Shown here: positions 34,809 to 43,638 of the stretch, piece after piece
Layout of the letters: each line of letters starts with the position of its first letter
Numbering within the stretch: position 1 is the stretch's first letter
NCBI GenBank assembly: GCA_963720675.1
Contig: CAVRGH010000005.1
Span: 1 to 64,000, forward strand
Length of the DNA: 64,000 bases
Direction: 5' to 3'
DNA from: JALHSW01 sp963720675
GTDB taxonomy: Bacteria > Actinomycetota > Acidimicrobiia > IMCC26256 > PALSA-555
Notes under the pieces: model-generated
What the model was told of the DNA's origin: nothing
What the model saw: only the letters and a program-made list of their open reading frames with translations
The model's database searches: none
Program-made: the position numbers and the translations under genes

Positions 34809-35696
34809 ATGCTGGGAGGCACGGCGCGCGCCGAGGGGCTGCGCGGCACGGCAGCACGGCACGGCGCCTCGGCGCGATCCGAGGTCGAGCAGGCCACCGA
34901 CGCCGCCTGGTGGGCGCGGCGGTGGTACGGATGGGCCGATTGGCGCCTCGATCCCTCGATCGTTGCGCTCGCAGCGCTGGCACTCTCCGTCGACGTCCTG
35001 ACCGCCTGGGTCGACGTCGATCTCGGCCACCTCGGCCGCATCCCGATCTCGCCGGCACTCCCGATCGCGCTGCTCCTCGCGCTCCGCATCGGCCTCCCCG
35101 CGCTCGGCGTGTCGCGCGACGCGTGGCACCGCTGGCGTGAGTTCGGTGTCGCGGCGGCGCTCATGCTCACCGTCTGCGTCGTGGTCTACGCGCTCGGCGT
35201 CGCCGGGATCGGCGAGGCCCTCGGGCTCGTCGTCGCGGCCCTCGGCGAGGAGCTGGTGTACCGGCTCGCCGCGCTCATCGTGATCGGTGCGCTCGCTGCC
35301 GCGCTCGCCGGCCGCGACTGGCGCCGTCCTGCCCGCTGGGGCACCGGACCGGGGGTCGCCGCGCTGGTCGTCGCGGCGTTCATGTTCAGCGTGCTGCCCG
35401 GGCATGTGGCGCAGATGGCCGGCGTGATGACGATCGTGCCGTTCGCGAGCCTGGCCCTCGTGCTCGGCTGGGTGGTGCTGCGCACGGGTGCGCTGTGGCC
35501 GACGGTCGCCGCGCATGCAGTCATGAACCTGGTCACCATCGGGGTCCTCGTCACCGACGGGTCCGCGGTGCTGCGGCTCGTGGTCGCGGGGACGACGCTG
35601 TTCGGTCTGGCTGTAGGGGCAGACGTCGCCGGACGGCGCAGCGGCAAGCTGCGACCCGTCCCGAGCGTGATCGACCTCACCGCGGTCTCGCGCTGA
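34809..35696 (+). CDS. CPBP-family intramembrane protease
   Basis: This 295-residue protein has six to eight helices and the three CPBP motifs: LGEELVYRLA (EExxxR, about 143-152), FMFSVLPGH (FxxxxxxH) and HAVMNLV (HxxxN). These residues form the active site of intramembrane glutamic proteases such as Rce1 and bacterial immunity CPBP proteins. The first 45 residues are soluble and alanine-rich. ATG 34809 lacks an obvious strong ribosome-binding site. The target is unknown. Confidence 0.8.
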   Translation: MLGGTARAEGLRGTAARHGASARSEVEQATDAAWWARRWYGWADWRLDPSIVALAALALSVDVLTAWVDVDLGHLGRIPISPALPIALLLALRIGLPALGVSRDAWHRWREFGVAAALMLTVCVVVYALGVAGIGEALGLVVAALGEELVYRLAALIVIGALAAALAGRDWRRPARWGTGPGVAALVVAAFMFSVLPGHVAQMAGVMTIVPFASLALVLGWVVLRTGALWPTVAAHAVMNLVTIGVLVTDGSAVLRLVVAGTTLFGLAVGADVAGRRSGKLRPVPSVIDLTAVSR

Positions 35697-35752
35697 CCGG
35701 GCCCATCGCGACGCGCCCCGCCGGAAACCGAGGCTCCGTCTAGGCTGGCGAC

Positions 35753-36268
35753 GTGCCCGTTCGCAGCTCCATCAACAACACGATCACCCGCGACCGACGC
35801 GAAGAGGGTGGTGAGACGGTCCGTGAGTTCGACCTCCGGTCGGCCGCGACCGTGCTCGGCGCCGCGATCGGGTCGCTCTTCCTCATCTTCTTCCTCCTCG
35901 CGTTCATACCGTGGCTCCTTGCCAACGGGATGACCGCGGCGGTCGAGGGGATGATGAACCAGGTCGGCTTCGACAGCTTCAACGCCGGGACGCTCGCGGA
36001 CTGGATCCTGGTGCTGTTCGTCGGCGCGGTGTTCACCGCGTTCATCGTGGGCATCGTCACTGCGATCTTGTGGCTCTACAACCTGCTCTCGCAGCGCACC
36101 GGCGTGGGCTTTCGCCTCGGCCGCGAGCTGCCCGCCGGTGACCCGACCGTCGAGATCGAGGCTGCGCCCGACGAGGCCCCGGCGAAGGCGAGTGCGACGA
36201 AGCGCAAGGCCACCAAGACCACGGGCACGAAGCGGGCCACCGCCAAGCGCACCCGCGCCACCAAGTAG
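35753..36268 (+). CDS. Two-helix membrane protein with basic Ala/Lys/Thr tail
   Basis: This 171-residue protein has two transmembrane helices (LGAAIGSLFLIFFLLAFIP and WILVLFVGAVFTAFIVGIVT), then LWLYNLLSQRTGVGF, the last part reminiscent of DUF3566 membrane proteins. The tail from about 140 is a histone-H1-like run of Lys, Ala and Thr (KASATKRKATKTTGTKRA). Such tails can bind DNA or acidic cell-wall polymers. It starts at GTG 35753, 20 bp before the next gene. Family placement is tentative. Confidence 0.6.
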   Translation: MPVRSSINNTITRDRREEGGETVREFDLRSAATVLGAAIGSLFLIFFLLAFIPWLLANGMTAAVEGMMNQVGFDSFNAGTLADWILVLFVGAVFTAFIVGIVTAILWLYNLLSQRTGVGFRLGRELPAGDPTVEIEAAPDEAPAKASATKRKATKTTGTKRATAKRTRATK

Positions 36269-36288
36269 CGCCACTGACCGCACCGCTC

Positions 36289-37995
36289 GTGCCGGATCGC
36301 GTCGCACCAGACGTCGTCCCGGCCCTCGAGCCGGTCCGGCTCGCCGGCCATCCGCTCCTGGTCGTCGCGACCGCCGCGTTCGCGGCGCTCGAAGCGCTCC
36401 TCGTCGTCACGCTCGGCCCGGCATCGGCGGTCCCGCTCGCCCCGCAGATCAGCGCGCCCGCACCGTTCGGTGTGTTCCACGACCTGCGCTGGCTGCTCGT
36501 GTACCACCCGTCCTGGCAGCTCTTCGTCGTACTCGCGGCCGCGTTCCTCGCGGGACGCGTCGCGCTCGACGTCTGGCTGGTGCGCGCCGCGTGGCCTCAG
36601 GGCGTCGCGCTCCTCCCGCGACGCGAGCACATCCGGCACGCGGCGCGGTTCACCGCACTCACGATGGTGGTGCTGCTGCCGTTCGCGGTGCTCGTGTTCG
36701 CGATGGCAGTGACGTCGCTCTCGTGGCTGTTCTTCGTCGCGGTGCCGGTGCTCGTGATGGTGGCACTGCTCGTGCACCAGGGCGAGGTGACCACCGACTG
36801 GTGGCGTGCGACGCCGACGCGCCGCAGCGTTACCGCGATCCTGCAGGCGTTCGTCGTCCTCACCCTCGCCGGTGCAGTGCTCTCGGCCGTCCCGCGGGTG
36901 CTCGTACCGTTCGTCGCTGCGATCGCGGGCGTCGCCGTCGCGCGGTGTCGCCTGCGTGGAGTCCACGCGCTGGCGGGACGGGAGCCCACGACCCGCCGTC
37001 GCCCGTTCGCGGTCGTCGGGTTGGCGGCGATGCTGGCACTGGTCGTCGTCGGGACCGCAGTCGGGTTCGCGGTCTCCGTGGCGGTGGAGGCGGGGCGCAC
37101 GCCGCTCGCCGCCGCGTCACCCGACGCGACCGGGTCGCCCGTGCTCGTCGTGAAGGGCTTCAACTCCAAGTGGGAGGGGGTGACGCGCCGGTGGGTCCGG
37201 GGTGGGCACCGGCTCCGCCGCTTCTCGTACGCCGGTCTCGATGTGCAGGACGAGCCCCGCCCCTACGAGCGGTCGGCGACGCATCAGTCGCTCCCCGAGC
37301 TCGCGCGCGAGATGCGCCGACAGATCGCCGCGTTCCACGAGGCGACGGGGGAGCGGGTGAGCATCGTCGCCGAGAGTGAGGGCGCACTCGTCGCCCAGAC
37401 CTATCTCGCGGCGACGCCGCACGCGCCAGTCGACGCCGTCGTGCTCCTCAGCCCGCTGCTCGCACCCGGCCGCGTCTCCTACCCGCCGCTCGGCGAGAAC
37501 GGATGGGGCGTCGTGTCGGGCACGCTGCTCGGCGGCATCGCGGCTGCGCTCGGCACGGTCGGCCCCGTCGACGTCTCGGCCGACACGCCGCTGTTCCGCT
37601 CGATCGTCGACGAAGGCCCGACGCTCGGCGCACTGCTCGCCTGCCCGCCGCCCGGGATCCGGTCGTTCGCGGTGCTCCCGCTCGACGCGGGCGTCGCTGC
37701 ACCCGCGCCGGCCGAGGTCGCGTACGAGCACGAAGTGGTCCCCGCGTTCCACGGCGGCTTGCTGGGCGACGACACGACGGCGCGTCACGTCGAGCAGGTC
37801 CTGGCCGGAGAGCCCGCGCCTGAGGGGTCGTCGTTCTGGTCTGCGATCGGTGACGGCGTCAACGCACTCGCGTCCGGCTGGCAGGCCCCCGACCTCGAGC
37901 CGGACCTCGTACCCGACTGGCGTGATCTCCCGACGGGCAGCTGCCGCGCCGTGCGCGCCGAGCTGCGCGCGTGGGTCGGAGGCGCTAGCGGTTGA
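36289..37995 (+). CDS. Membrane protein with C-terminal esterase-like domain
   Basis: This 568-residue protein has about seven N-terminal helices (residues 20-280). A soluble alpha/beta-hydrolase-like domain follows, starting at VLVVKGFNSKWEGVT with a nucleophile-elbow-like VAESEGALVAQTYLAA (Ser in A-E-S-E-G-A, about 363-368). A late EHEVVPAFHGG could supply the catalytic His. The elbow departs slightly from GxSxG, with Ala in place of the first Gly, so activity is uncertain. The soluble part follows an extracytoplasmic helix and may act outside the membrane. Substrate unknown. Confidence 0.6.
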   Translation: MPDRVAPDVVPALEPVRLAGHPLLVVATAAFAALEALLVVTLGPASAVPLAPQISAPAPFGVFHDLRWLLVYHPSWQLFVVLAAAFLAGRVALDVWLVRAAWPQGVALLPRREHIRHAARFTALTMVVLLPFAVLVFAMAVTSLSWLFFVAVPVLVMVALLVHQGEVTTDWWRATPTRRSVTAILQAFVVLTLAGAVLSAVPRVLVPFVAAIAGVAVARCRLRGVHALAGREPTTRRRPFAVVGLAAMLALVVVGTAVGFAVSVAVEAGRTPLAAASPDATGSPVLVVKGFNSKWEGVTRRWVRGGHRLRRFSYAGLDVQDEPRPYERSATHQSLPELAREMRRQIAAFHEATGERVSIVAESEGALVAQTYLAATPHAPVDAVVLLSPLLAPGRVSYPPLGENGWGVVSGTLLGGIAAALGTVGPVDVSADTPLFRSIVDEGPTLGALLACPPPGIRSFAVLPLDAGVAAPAPAEVAYEHEVVPAFHGGLLGDDTTARHVEQVLAGEPAPEGSSFWSAIGDGVNALASGWQAPDLEPDLVPDWRDLPTGSCRAVRAELRAWVGGASG

Positions 37996-39232
37996 GATCC
38001 GCCAGCACGACGCTCGCAGCGCGCCGCCCCGAGTACAGCGCGCCCTGGATCGAGGCAGTGTCGCGGTGGTCGCCGCACACGTAGCGACCGTCGCCGAGGC
38101 GGACTGCACGCTTCGGGGAGAAGCCGGGTCGCTGGTCAGGGTGGCCGTGTGCGATGCGCAAGGTCCGCAGGTGCTCCCATCCGTCGACCGCAGCACCGAA
38201 CCACCCACGCAGCTGCGTCCGCACGGCATCGAGCAGGTCACCGTCGGTCGGGGTGAGCGCGCCGGGCACCTCGACCGAGATCAGCGCGCGGCCGGGTGGT
38301 GCGTATGCAGGTGCAACGTTCGACATCACCGCGAGGTTCGTGGCCGGGCCCTGCCGCTCACCGTCGAGGACGACCAGCCGGTCCGGGATCGGTGCGGCGT
38401 CCGCGCCGAACTGGAGGTTCGACACCGGGCGCGAGCCCGGATCGGGCAGACCGAGGAGCCGGGCTGCGGCGGGACCTTCGACGGCGACGACGACCGCCCG
38501 CGCGCCGACGCGTCGGCCGTCGGCGGTCGTGACGCCGTCGGTGTCGACCTCGGCGACCCGGGCGTCGAGCACGACGGTGCCGTCGGGGAGATCGGCCGCG
38601 AGCTGCGCGGGGATCTCGCCCATGCCCTGCGCCGGAACGGCCGCGTCACCCTCGGCGAGCATGGCGAGGATGAGGGCGAAGCGACGGCTGGAGACCTCGA
38701 GGTCGGGATCGAGCTGGATCCCGCCGAACAGTGGACGCCAGAAGCTGTCGATCATCTGGTCGGAGAAGCCGCGAGCGCGCAGCTCGTCGAGCGTGCTGCG
38801 GTCGGCACGGTGGAGCAGCTCGCGCGGCGTCGCTCGGCGCACGTCGAGGATCAGTGCACCCAGCCGCGCCTTGTCGGCGAGTGAACCGACCGGCGCGCGC
38901 ACCGCGTTCCAGAGCTCGGCGGGTCGCCGCAGCGGGTCGGCGAAGCGGTGGAAACGGCCGTCCCGTCGCACGAGGGCGCCCGGGTCGAAGCGCCGGAGGT
39001 CGAGCTCTCCGATGCGCAGCTGATGATGGGGTTCGGGGTACTGAGTGAGCAGCACCTGGAACCCGCGGTCGAGGCGGAAGCCGTCGACGACGTCGGTGCG
39101 GATGCGACCTCCCACGGCGTCGGAAGCCTCGAGCACCCGCGTCTCGATCCCGCTGCGGGTCAGGAACCGCGCGCACGCGAGACCCGCGAGCCCGGCGCCG
39201 ACGATGCAGACCTCGGTACGTTCTCCTGCCAT
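37985..39232 (-). CDS. FAD-dependent amine-oxidase/protoporphyrinogen-oxidase-like protein
   Basis: This 415-residue protein begins with the dinucleotide-binding motif VGAGLAGLACARFL (about 11-24), followed by GGRIRTDVVDGFRLDRGFQV, the typical second FAD contact. The C-terminal GDGRYVCGDHRDTASIQGAL provides the closing FAD-binding segment. Closest in style are NAD(P)/FAD proteins annotated as phytoene-desaturase or PPOX-like. No carotenoid or haem genes are nearby, so the substrate is open. Its 3' end overlaps the preceding convergent gene by 11 bp. Confidence 0.8.
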   Translation of the reverse strand: MAGERTEVCIVGAGLAGLACARFLTRSGIETRVLEASDAVGGRIRTDVVDGFRLDRGFQVLLTQYPEPHHQLRIGELDLRRFDPGALVRRDGRFHRFADPLRRPAELWNAVRAPVGSLADKARLGALILDVRRATPRELLHRADRSTLDELRARGFSDQMIDSFWRPLFGGIQLDPDLEVSSRRFALILAMLAEGDAAVPAQGMGEIPAQLAADLPDGTVVLDARVAEVDTDGVTTADGRRVGARAVVVAVEGPAAARLLGLPDPGSRPVSNLQFGADAAPIPDRLVVLDGERQGPATNLAVMSNVAPAYAPPGRALISVEVPGALTPTDGDLLDAVRTQLRGWFGAAVDGWEHLRTLRIAHGHPDQRPGFSPKRAVRLGDGRYVCGDHRDTASIQGALYSGRRAASVVLADLNR

Positions 39233-39247
39233 TGCCGACTCCGACGA

Positions 39248-39721
39248 TCAGTCGAAGAGGAAGCGGCTGATGGCTTCGACGACGCAGGCGGGTTTCTCGC
39301 CGCCCTCGACCTCGACCGTGTTGCGCGTCGTGACCTGTACGCCACCGGCGACGTCGGCGACGTCGATGATCTCGCAGGCCATGCGGATGCGAGAGCCGAC
39401 GGGGACGGGCGCGGGGAAGCGCACCTTGTTCGCGCCGTAGTTCACTCCCATCGACGCGCCCGGGACCCGGAGGAGCTCGGGCAGGAAGAGGTTCGTGATC
39501 GAGAGCGTGAGGTAGCCGTGCGCGATGGTCGTCCCGAAGGGTCCGTCCTTCGCCCGTTCGGGGTCGACGTGGATCCACTGGTGGTCGCCCGTGGCTTCAG
39601 CGAAGAGGTTGATGCGCTCCTGCGTGATCTCGACCCAGTCGCTGTGCCCGAGGTGCGCGCCGATCGCCCCGCGCAGGTCGTCGGCGGTCGTGAACTCGCG
39701 GCGTTCCCCATCGGCGGCCAT
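39248..39721 (-). CDS. MaoC-like (R)-enoyl-CoA hydratase
   Basis: This 157-residue hot-dog protein has the hydratase signature FAEATGDHQWIHVDPERA (about 40-57, with the catalytic Asp/His) and FGTTIAHGYLTLSITNL. Single-domain MaoC hydratases hydrate 2-enoyl-CoA to (R)-3-hydroxyacyl-CoA. Its place beside FadE30 suggests it may serve the step after side-chain dehydrogenation of HIP-CoA, though that is inferred. It is divergent from the fadE30-like gene with 47 bp between start codons. Confidence 0.85.
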   Translation of the reverse strand: MAADGERREFTTADDLRGAIGAHLGHSDWVEITQERINLFAEATGDHQWIHVDPERAKDGPFGTTIAHGYLTLSITNLFLPELLRVPGASMGVNYGANKVRFPAPVPVGSRIRMACEIIDVADVAGGVQVTTRNTVEVEGGEKPACVVEAISRFLFD

Positions 39722-39768
39722 CGGCTCATGGTAGGGAAACGGCCGGGCTCCATTACGCTCCGGCCTCG

Positions 39769-40977
39769 GTGGATCTGCACTTCTCGGCCGAGGACGAGGC
39801 CTTCCGGCAAGAGGCCCGCGACTGGCTCACCGAACAGCTGGCCGGTGAGTTCGCGGTCGTCCGCGGGCGGGGTGGCCCCGGCGACGAGCACGAGCTGTTC
39901 GACGAGCGTTCCGCCTGGGAGCGGGCCCTGGGCAAGGCCGGCTGGATCGGCATCGGTTGGCCGCAGGAGTACGGCGGGCGCGGCCTGTCGCTCACACGGC
40001 AGGTGATCTTCTACGAGGAGTACGCGCGCGCTCACGGTCCCGGACGCGTCGGCATCGTCGGTGAGGGTCTGCTCGGCCCGACGATCGTGCACTTCGGCAG
40101 CGACGCGCAGAAGCGAGCGTTCCTCCCCGGGATCCTCGACGGCACCGCCATCTGGTGCCAGGGGTACTCCGAGCCCAATGCGGGCTCCGACCTCGCCAAC
40201 GTCGCGACCCGCGCCGAGCTCGTGGGAACCGACGGTGGCGGCGCCGAATGGGTCATCGACGGGCAGAAGGTGTGGACGTCACTCGCGCACTGGGCGCAGT
40301 GGTGCTTCGTGATCTGTCGCACCGACCGAGACGCGCCGAAGCACAAGGGTCTGTCGTACCTCCTGGTCGAGATGGACCAGCCCGGCATCGAGATCCGGCC
40401 GATCACCCAGATCACCGGCACGTCCGAGTTCAACGAGGTCTTCTTCGACGGCGCACGCACGGCGGAGGAGAACGTCGTCGGTGAGGTCAACGGCGGCTGG
40501 CAGGTCGCGATGGGGACTCTCGCGTTCGAGCGCGGCGCGTCGACGCTCGGGCAGCAGCTCGACTTCGAGAACGAGCTCCAGGCGATCCTCGAGCACGCCA
40601 AGCAGCGCGGTGTGAGCGACGACCCGGTGCTGCGTCAGCGTCTGGCCGACGCGTGGATCTCCCTGCGGATCATGCGGTACAACGCGCTGCGCTCCATGAC
40701 CGCGCTCGAGCGCGCCGAGATGACGCCCCTGTCGTCGGTCCACAAGCTCTTCTGGGCGTCGTTCCACCGGGCGCTCGGCGAGCTGGCGCTCACGGTCCTC
40801 GGGCCCGACGCCGAGGTCGCCGGGGCGCTCGACGCGACGAGCGGCCCGTACGACCTGACCCTGGCGCAACGCCAGTTCCTCTACTCGCGCGCCGACACGA
40901 TCTACGGCGGCTCCAACGAGATCCAGCGCAACGTGATCGGCGAGCGGGCGCTCGGTCTGCCGAAGGAGCCCAAGTGA
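39769..40977 (+). CDS. ipdE1: Acyl-CoA dehydrogenase, FadE30/IpdE1-like
   Basis: This 402-residue ACAD resembles mycobacterial FadE30 along its length: GGPGDEHELFDERSAWER, WCQGYSEPNAGSDLA (about 127-141), VWTSLAHWAQWCF, QITGTSEFNEVFFDGARTA and the C-terminal TIYGGSNEIQRNVIGERALG. In mycobacteria FadE30 pairs with FadE33 to dehydrogenate 5-hydroxy-HIP-CoA during steroid ring C/D breakdown. The next gene is IpdF-like, as in the mycobacterial cluster, supporting the assignment. GTG 39769 begins the usual VDLHFS strand. Confidence 0.85.
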   Translation: MDLHFSAEDEAFRQEARDWLTEQLAGEFAVVRGRGGPGDEHELFDERSAWERALGKAGWIGIGWPQEYGGRGLSLTRQVIFYEEYARAHGPGRVGIVGEGLLGPTIVHFGSDAQKRAFLPGILDGTAIWCQGYSEPNAGSDLANVATRAELVGTDGGGAEWVIDGQKVWTSLAHWAQWCFVICRTDRDAPKHKGLSYLLVEMDQPGIEIRPITQITGTSEFNEVFFDGARTAEENVVGEVNGGWQVAMGTLAFERGASTLGQQLDFENELQAILEHAKQRGVSDDPVLRQRLADAWISLRIMRYNALRSMTALERAEMTPLSSVHKLFWASFHRALGELALTVLGPDAEVAGALDATSGPYDLTLAQRQFLYSRADTIYGGSNEIQRNVIGERALGLPKEPK

Positions 40978-40990
40978 CACAGGGAGCACC

Positions 40991-41794
40991 ATGACGAACG
41001 CGCCGGCCACACCAGGGCCAACCCCGCCCCCCGAGCCCCCGGCCCACGGTCTCCTCGCGGGGAAGACCGTCGTGGTCACCGCGGCGGCCGGGACCGGGAT
41101 CGGGTTCGCGACTGCGAAGCGGGCCGTCGAGGAAGGCGCGGTCGTCGTGGTGAGCGACCACCACGAGCGCCGACTCGGGGAGGCCGCGGACCGGCTCGCG
41201 GACCTCTCGGGGACCCGCCCGCAGGCGGTCGTGTGCGACGTGACGCGTGAGGACGACGTGCAGGGGCTCGTCGCGGCGGCCGTCGCGGAGCAGGGCGCGC
41301 TCGACGTGCTCGTGAACAATGCCGGCCTCGGCGGGACCGTCGACCTCGTCGACATGACCGACGAGCAGTGGAACCTGGTGCTCGACGTGACGCTCAACGG
41401 CACGTTCCGCTGCACGCGTGCCGCACTGCGCCAGATGGGTTCGCAGGGGCACGGGGTGATCGTGAACAACGCGTCGGTGCTCGGGTGGCGCGCCCAGGTG
41501 GGACAGGCGCACTACGCGGCAGCGAAGGCCGGCGTGATGGCGCTCACCCGGTGCGCGGCGATGGAGGCCGCCCCGAACGGGATCCGGGTCAACGCCGTCG
41601 CACCCAGCCTCGCGATGCACCCGTTCCTCGCGAAGGTCACGAGCGACGACCTGCTCACCGAGCTGACGGAGCGCGAGGCGTTCGGTCGGGCCGCGGAGCC
41701 GTGGGAGATCGCCAACGTCATCGTGTTCCTGGCGAGCGACTACTCCACCTACATGACGGGAGAGATCGTGTCCGTCAGCAGCCAGCACCCCTGA
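40991..41794 (+). CDS. ipdF: SDR, IpdF-like (5-hydroxy-HIC-CoA dehydrogenase)
   Basis: This 267-residue SDR has TAAAGTGIGFATAKRA as its cofactor loop, VNNAGLGG, NNASVLGWRAQ and HYAAAKAGV (YxxxK). The distinctive end TYMTGEIVSVSSQHP matches mycobacterial IpdF. In the known pathway IpdF handles the 5-hydroxyl of the indane propionate-derived CoA ester (oxidation of 5-OH-HIC-CoA). It follows fadE30 by 13 bp and is probably co-transcribed. The proline-rich N-terminus before GLLAGKTVV is longer than usual and may be trimmed. Confidence 0.85.
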   Translation: MTNAPATPGPTPPPEPPAHGLLAGKTVVVTAAAGTGIGFATAKRAVEEGAVVVVSDHHERRLGEAADRLADLSGTRPQAVVCDVTREDDVQGLVAAAVAEQGALDVLVNNAGLGGTVDLVDMTDEQWNLVLDVTLNGTFRCTRAALRQMGSQGHGVIVNNASVLGWRAQVGQAHYAAAKAGVMALTRCAAMEAAPNGIRVNAVAPSLAMHPFLAKVTSDDLLTELTEREAFGRAAEPWEIANVIVFLASDYSTYMTGEIVSVSSQHP

Positions 41795-41823
41795 GCCGCT
41801 CGGGGGCCGGCTCGGGCCAGACT

Positions 41824-42754
41824 GTGGCCGTGAGTGAGTGGCTCGTTCCGGTCTCGCGCCGGCTTCGCTTCGCAGACCGGTCGGGTCATGCCGTGGATCC
41901 GGGGTACGACGCGCTTCGCGACGCGATGCTCGCGGGCACGCTCGACAGCGTGACGCTCGACGTGCGGGGTGCGCTCGTCGACCTGGTGGCGGGGGACCGC
42001 GTGTGGTTCACCACCGCCGAGCACGACATCGGCGTCGTGCTCGTCGGGCGGGCCCGCGCCCCGAAGGCCGGCGAGCGGAAGGGTCCTGTGTCGAAGGCAC
42101 CCGACTCCTCGATCGTCGTCGCGCTCGACAAGGCGCGCAGCAAGCTCTTCGCGGGCGACCCGCTCCCGGCTGCGACCATCCGGCGGTGGGTGCCGGAGCT
42201 GCGCGACGGCGCGGTCCACCTGGATCTCCGCCCGCGTGCGCTCGCGGTGCTCGACTCGTGGCAGCACGAACGCCCGGAGCGTGACACCGAGCTGCTCGCG
42301 TCGCTCGGCGCCACCGCGTGGCGCAACGCCGGGGGTCGCGGTGGGTCGCCGGCGGCTCACGACGTGATCGGGCCGATCGCCCGGCTGGTCCGCTCGCAGG
42401 ACTTCGCGATCGGGGTGGCCAAGGCGGCGGGACCGGAGCCGCGGTTGATCGCCAGGCGCGTGCGCGACGTCGTGCTCGTCGACGTGTGTCGCGTGCCGGC
42501 CGGTCGGGGACGCGACGAAGCGCTGGCGGCGATCGGGCCGCTCCTCGAGGCCCGGTGGCGCATCGAGCGTGAGCCGCGCGACGCTGCGCCTCAGCGTGAG
42601 CCTCTGGCTGGCGTTCTCGGCCCGGCCGCACGGTGACGTGGCCGCGTTCCTCGAGGACGCGGGCGTGCTGGTGAGCTGGCCGAAGCGCAGCGGTGTGGTC
42701 GAGCTGACTGATCGCTCGAAGCAGCGGTGGTACCAGTACCTCGGTCTGCGCTGA
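41824..42754 (+). CDS. Conserved-looking protein of unknown function, with one frameshift
   Basis: From GTG 41824 a frame encodes about 255 residues of well-behaved sequence (VPVSRRLRFADRSGHAVDPG, VWFTTAEHDIGVVLVG, ATIRRWVPELRDGAVHLDLRP). Near 42585 the continuation (TLRLSVSLWLAFSARPHGDV, then WPKRSGVVELTDRSKQRWYQY) is one frame over and ends at 42754. The corrected product is about 310 residues. I do not recognise a domain. It lies 29 bp after ipdF on the same strand, so it may belong to the steroid operon, but nothing in the sequence shows a catalytic role. Confidence 0.55.
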
Positions 42755-42780
42755 GCCGCGGCCGCGGGCGACGAGTCGGG

Positions 42781-43596
42781 TCAGCTCGTCGCGGCGTCGC
42801 GGTAGGCGGGCTTCTCGCCGCCGCCGTGCACCATGATCTGCTCACCGGTGATGTAGCGCGCCAGCGACGACGCGGCGAACAGGCAGACATCGGCGATGTC
42901 GGACGGGTCGGCCATCCGACCGAGCGGGACGGTCGCGCCGACCGCGGCGATGCCCGCCTCGTCGCCGTAGAAGAGGTGGGCCTGCTCGGTGATCACGAGC
43001 CCAGCGGTGACGCACACCACGCGGATCGGCGCGAACTCCATCCCGAGCGTCTGGGTGAGGTTCACGAGCCCGGCTTTCGCGGCGCCGTACGCGGCGCTGC
43101 CCGGGTTCGGCCGGTTGCCGCTCACGCTCCCGATGTTGAGGATCACCCCACCTTCGGGCTGGTCCTTCATCACTGCGTACGCGCGCTGCGCGCACGTGAG
43201 GGGGGCGACGAGGTTGAGGGCGATGATCGCGGTGGTGAACTTCGGCGACGCGGTGGCCGTATCCGCGGGCGGTGAACCTCCCGCGTTGTTCACGAGGACG
43301 TCGAGGCGCCCGAACCGTTCGGTGGTCGCGGTGACGAGCGCGTCGACCTGATCGGGGTCGCGCACGTCGGCCGCCACGAACACCGCCTTCCGACCGTCGG
43401 CCGTCGGCAGATCGTCGGGCTCGTTGCGACCACAGACCACAACCTCGGCGCCCGCGCCGAGGAACGTCTCGGTGATCGCCCGGCCGATGCCCCGCGCACC
43501 GCCGGTGACGATCACCACCTTGCCGGTGAAGTCGAGCGGGCCGAACCCGGGCAGGTCGGCTTCTCGAGGGTTGGACCAGGAGTCGCGCGTCGCCAT
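42781..43596 (-). CDS. Short-chain dehydrogenase/reductase of the steroid locus
   Basis: This 271-residue SDR has TGGARGIGRAITETFLGAG (about 31-49), VNNAGGSPP, LNIGSVSGNRPNP and AAYGAAKAG (YxxxK), closing with YITGEQIMVHGGG. Mycobacteria carry an SDR (Rv3548c-like) next to echA20 in the same divergent orientation, and this gene occupies that position. The substrate is probably a ring C/D CoA intermediate. It shares a 42-bp promoter region and an inverted repeat with echA20. Confidence 0.8.
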   Translation of the reverse strand: MATRDSWSNPREADLPGFGPLDFTGKVVIVTGGARGIGRAITETFLGAGAEVVVCGRNEPDDLPTADGRKAVFVAADVRDPDQVDALVTATTERFGRLDVLVNNAGGSPPADTATASPKFTTAIIALNLVAPLTCAQRAYAVMKDQPEGGVILNIGSVSGNRPNPGSAAYGAAKAGLVNLTQTLGMEFAPIRVVCVTAGLVITEQAHLFYGDEAGIAAVGATVPLGRMADPSDIADVCLFAASSLARYITGEQIMVHGGGEKPAYRDAATS

Positions 43597-43605
43597 GGCC
43601 CGACG

Positions 43606-43628
43606 GTACCTGACACCCCCTCAGGTAC
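43606..43628. promoter_or_regulatory. Operator-like inverted repeat between the SDR gene and echA20
   Basis: A perfect 8-bp inverted repeat GTACCTGA-N7-TCAGGTAC fills most of the 42-bp gap between two divergent start codons. Its position allows one dimeric repressor to block both promoters. The CCTGAC/CTGA half-site is shared with repeats at 31024 and 46147. TetR regulators such as KstR2 control HIP genes in mycobacteria, but the KstR2 consensus (CAAG/CTTG) is different, so another TetR regulator is implied. Confidence 0.6.
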
Positions 43629-43638
43629 GCTGCCCGAC

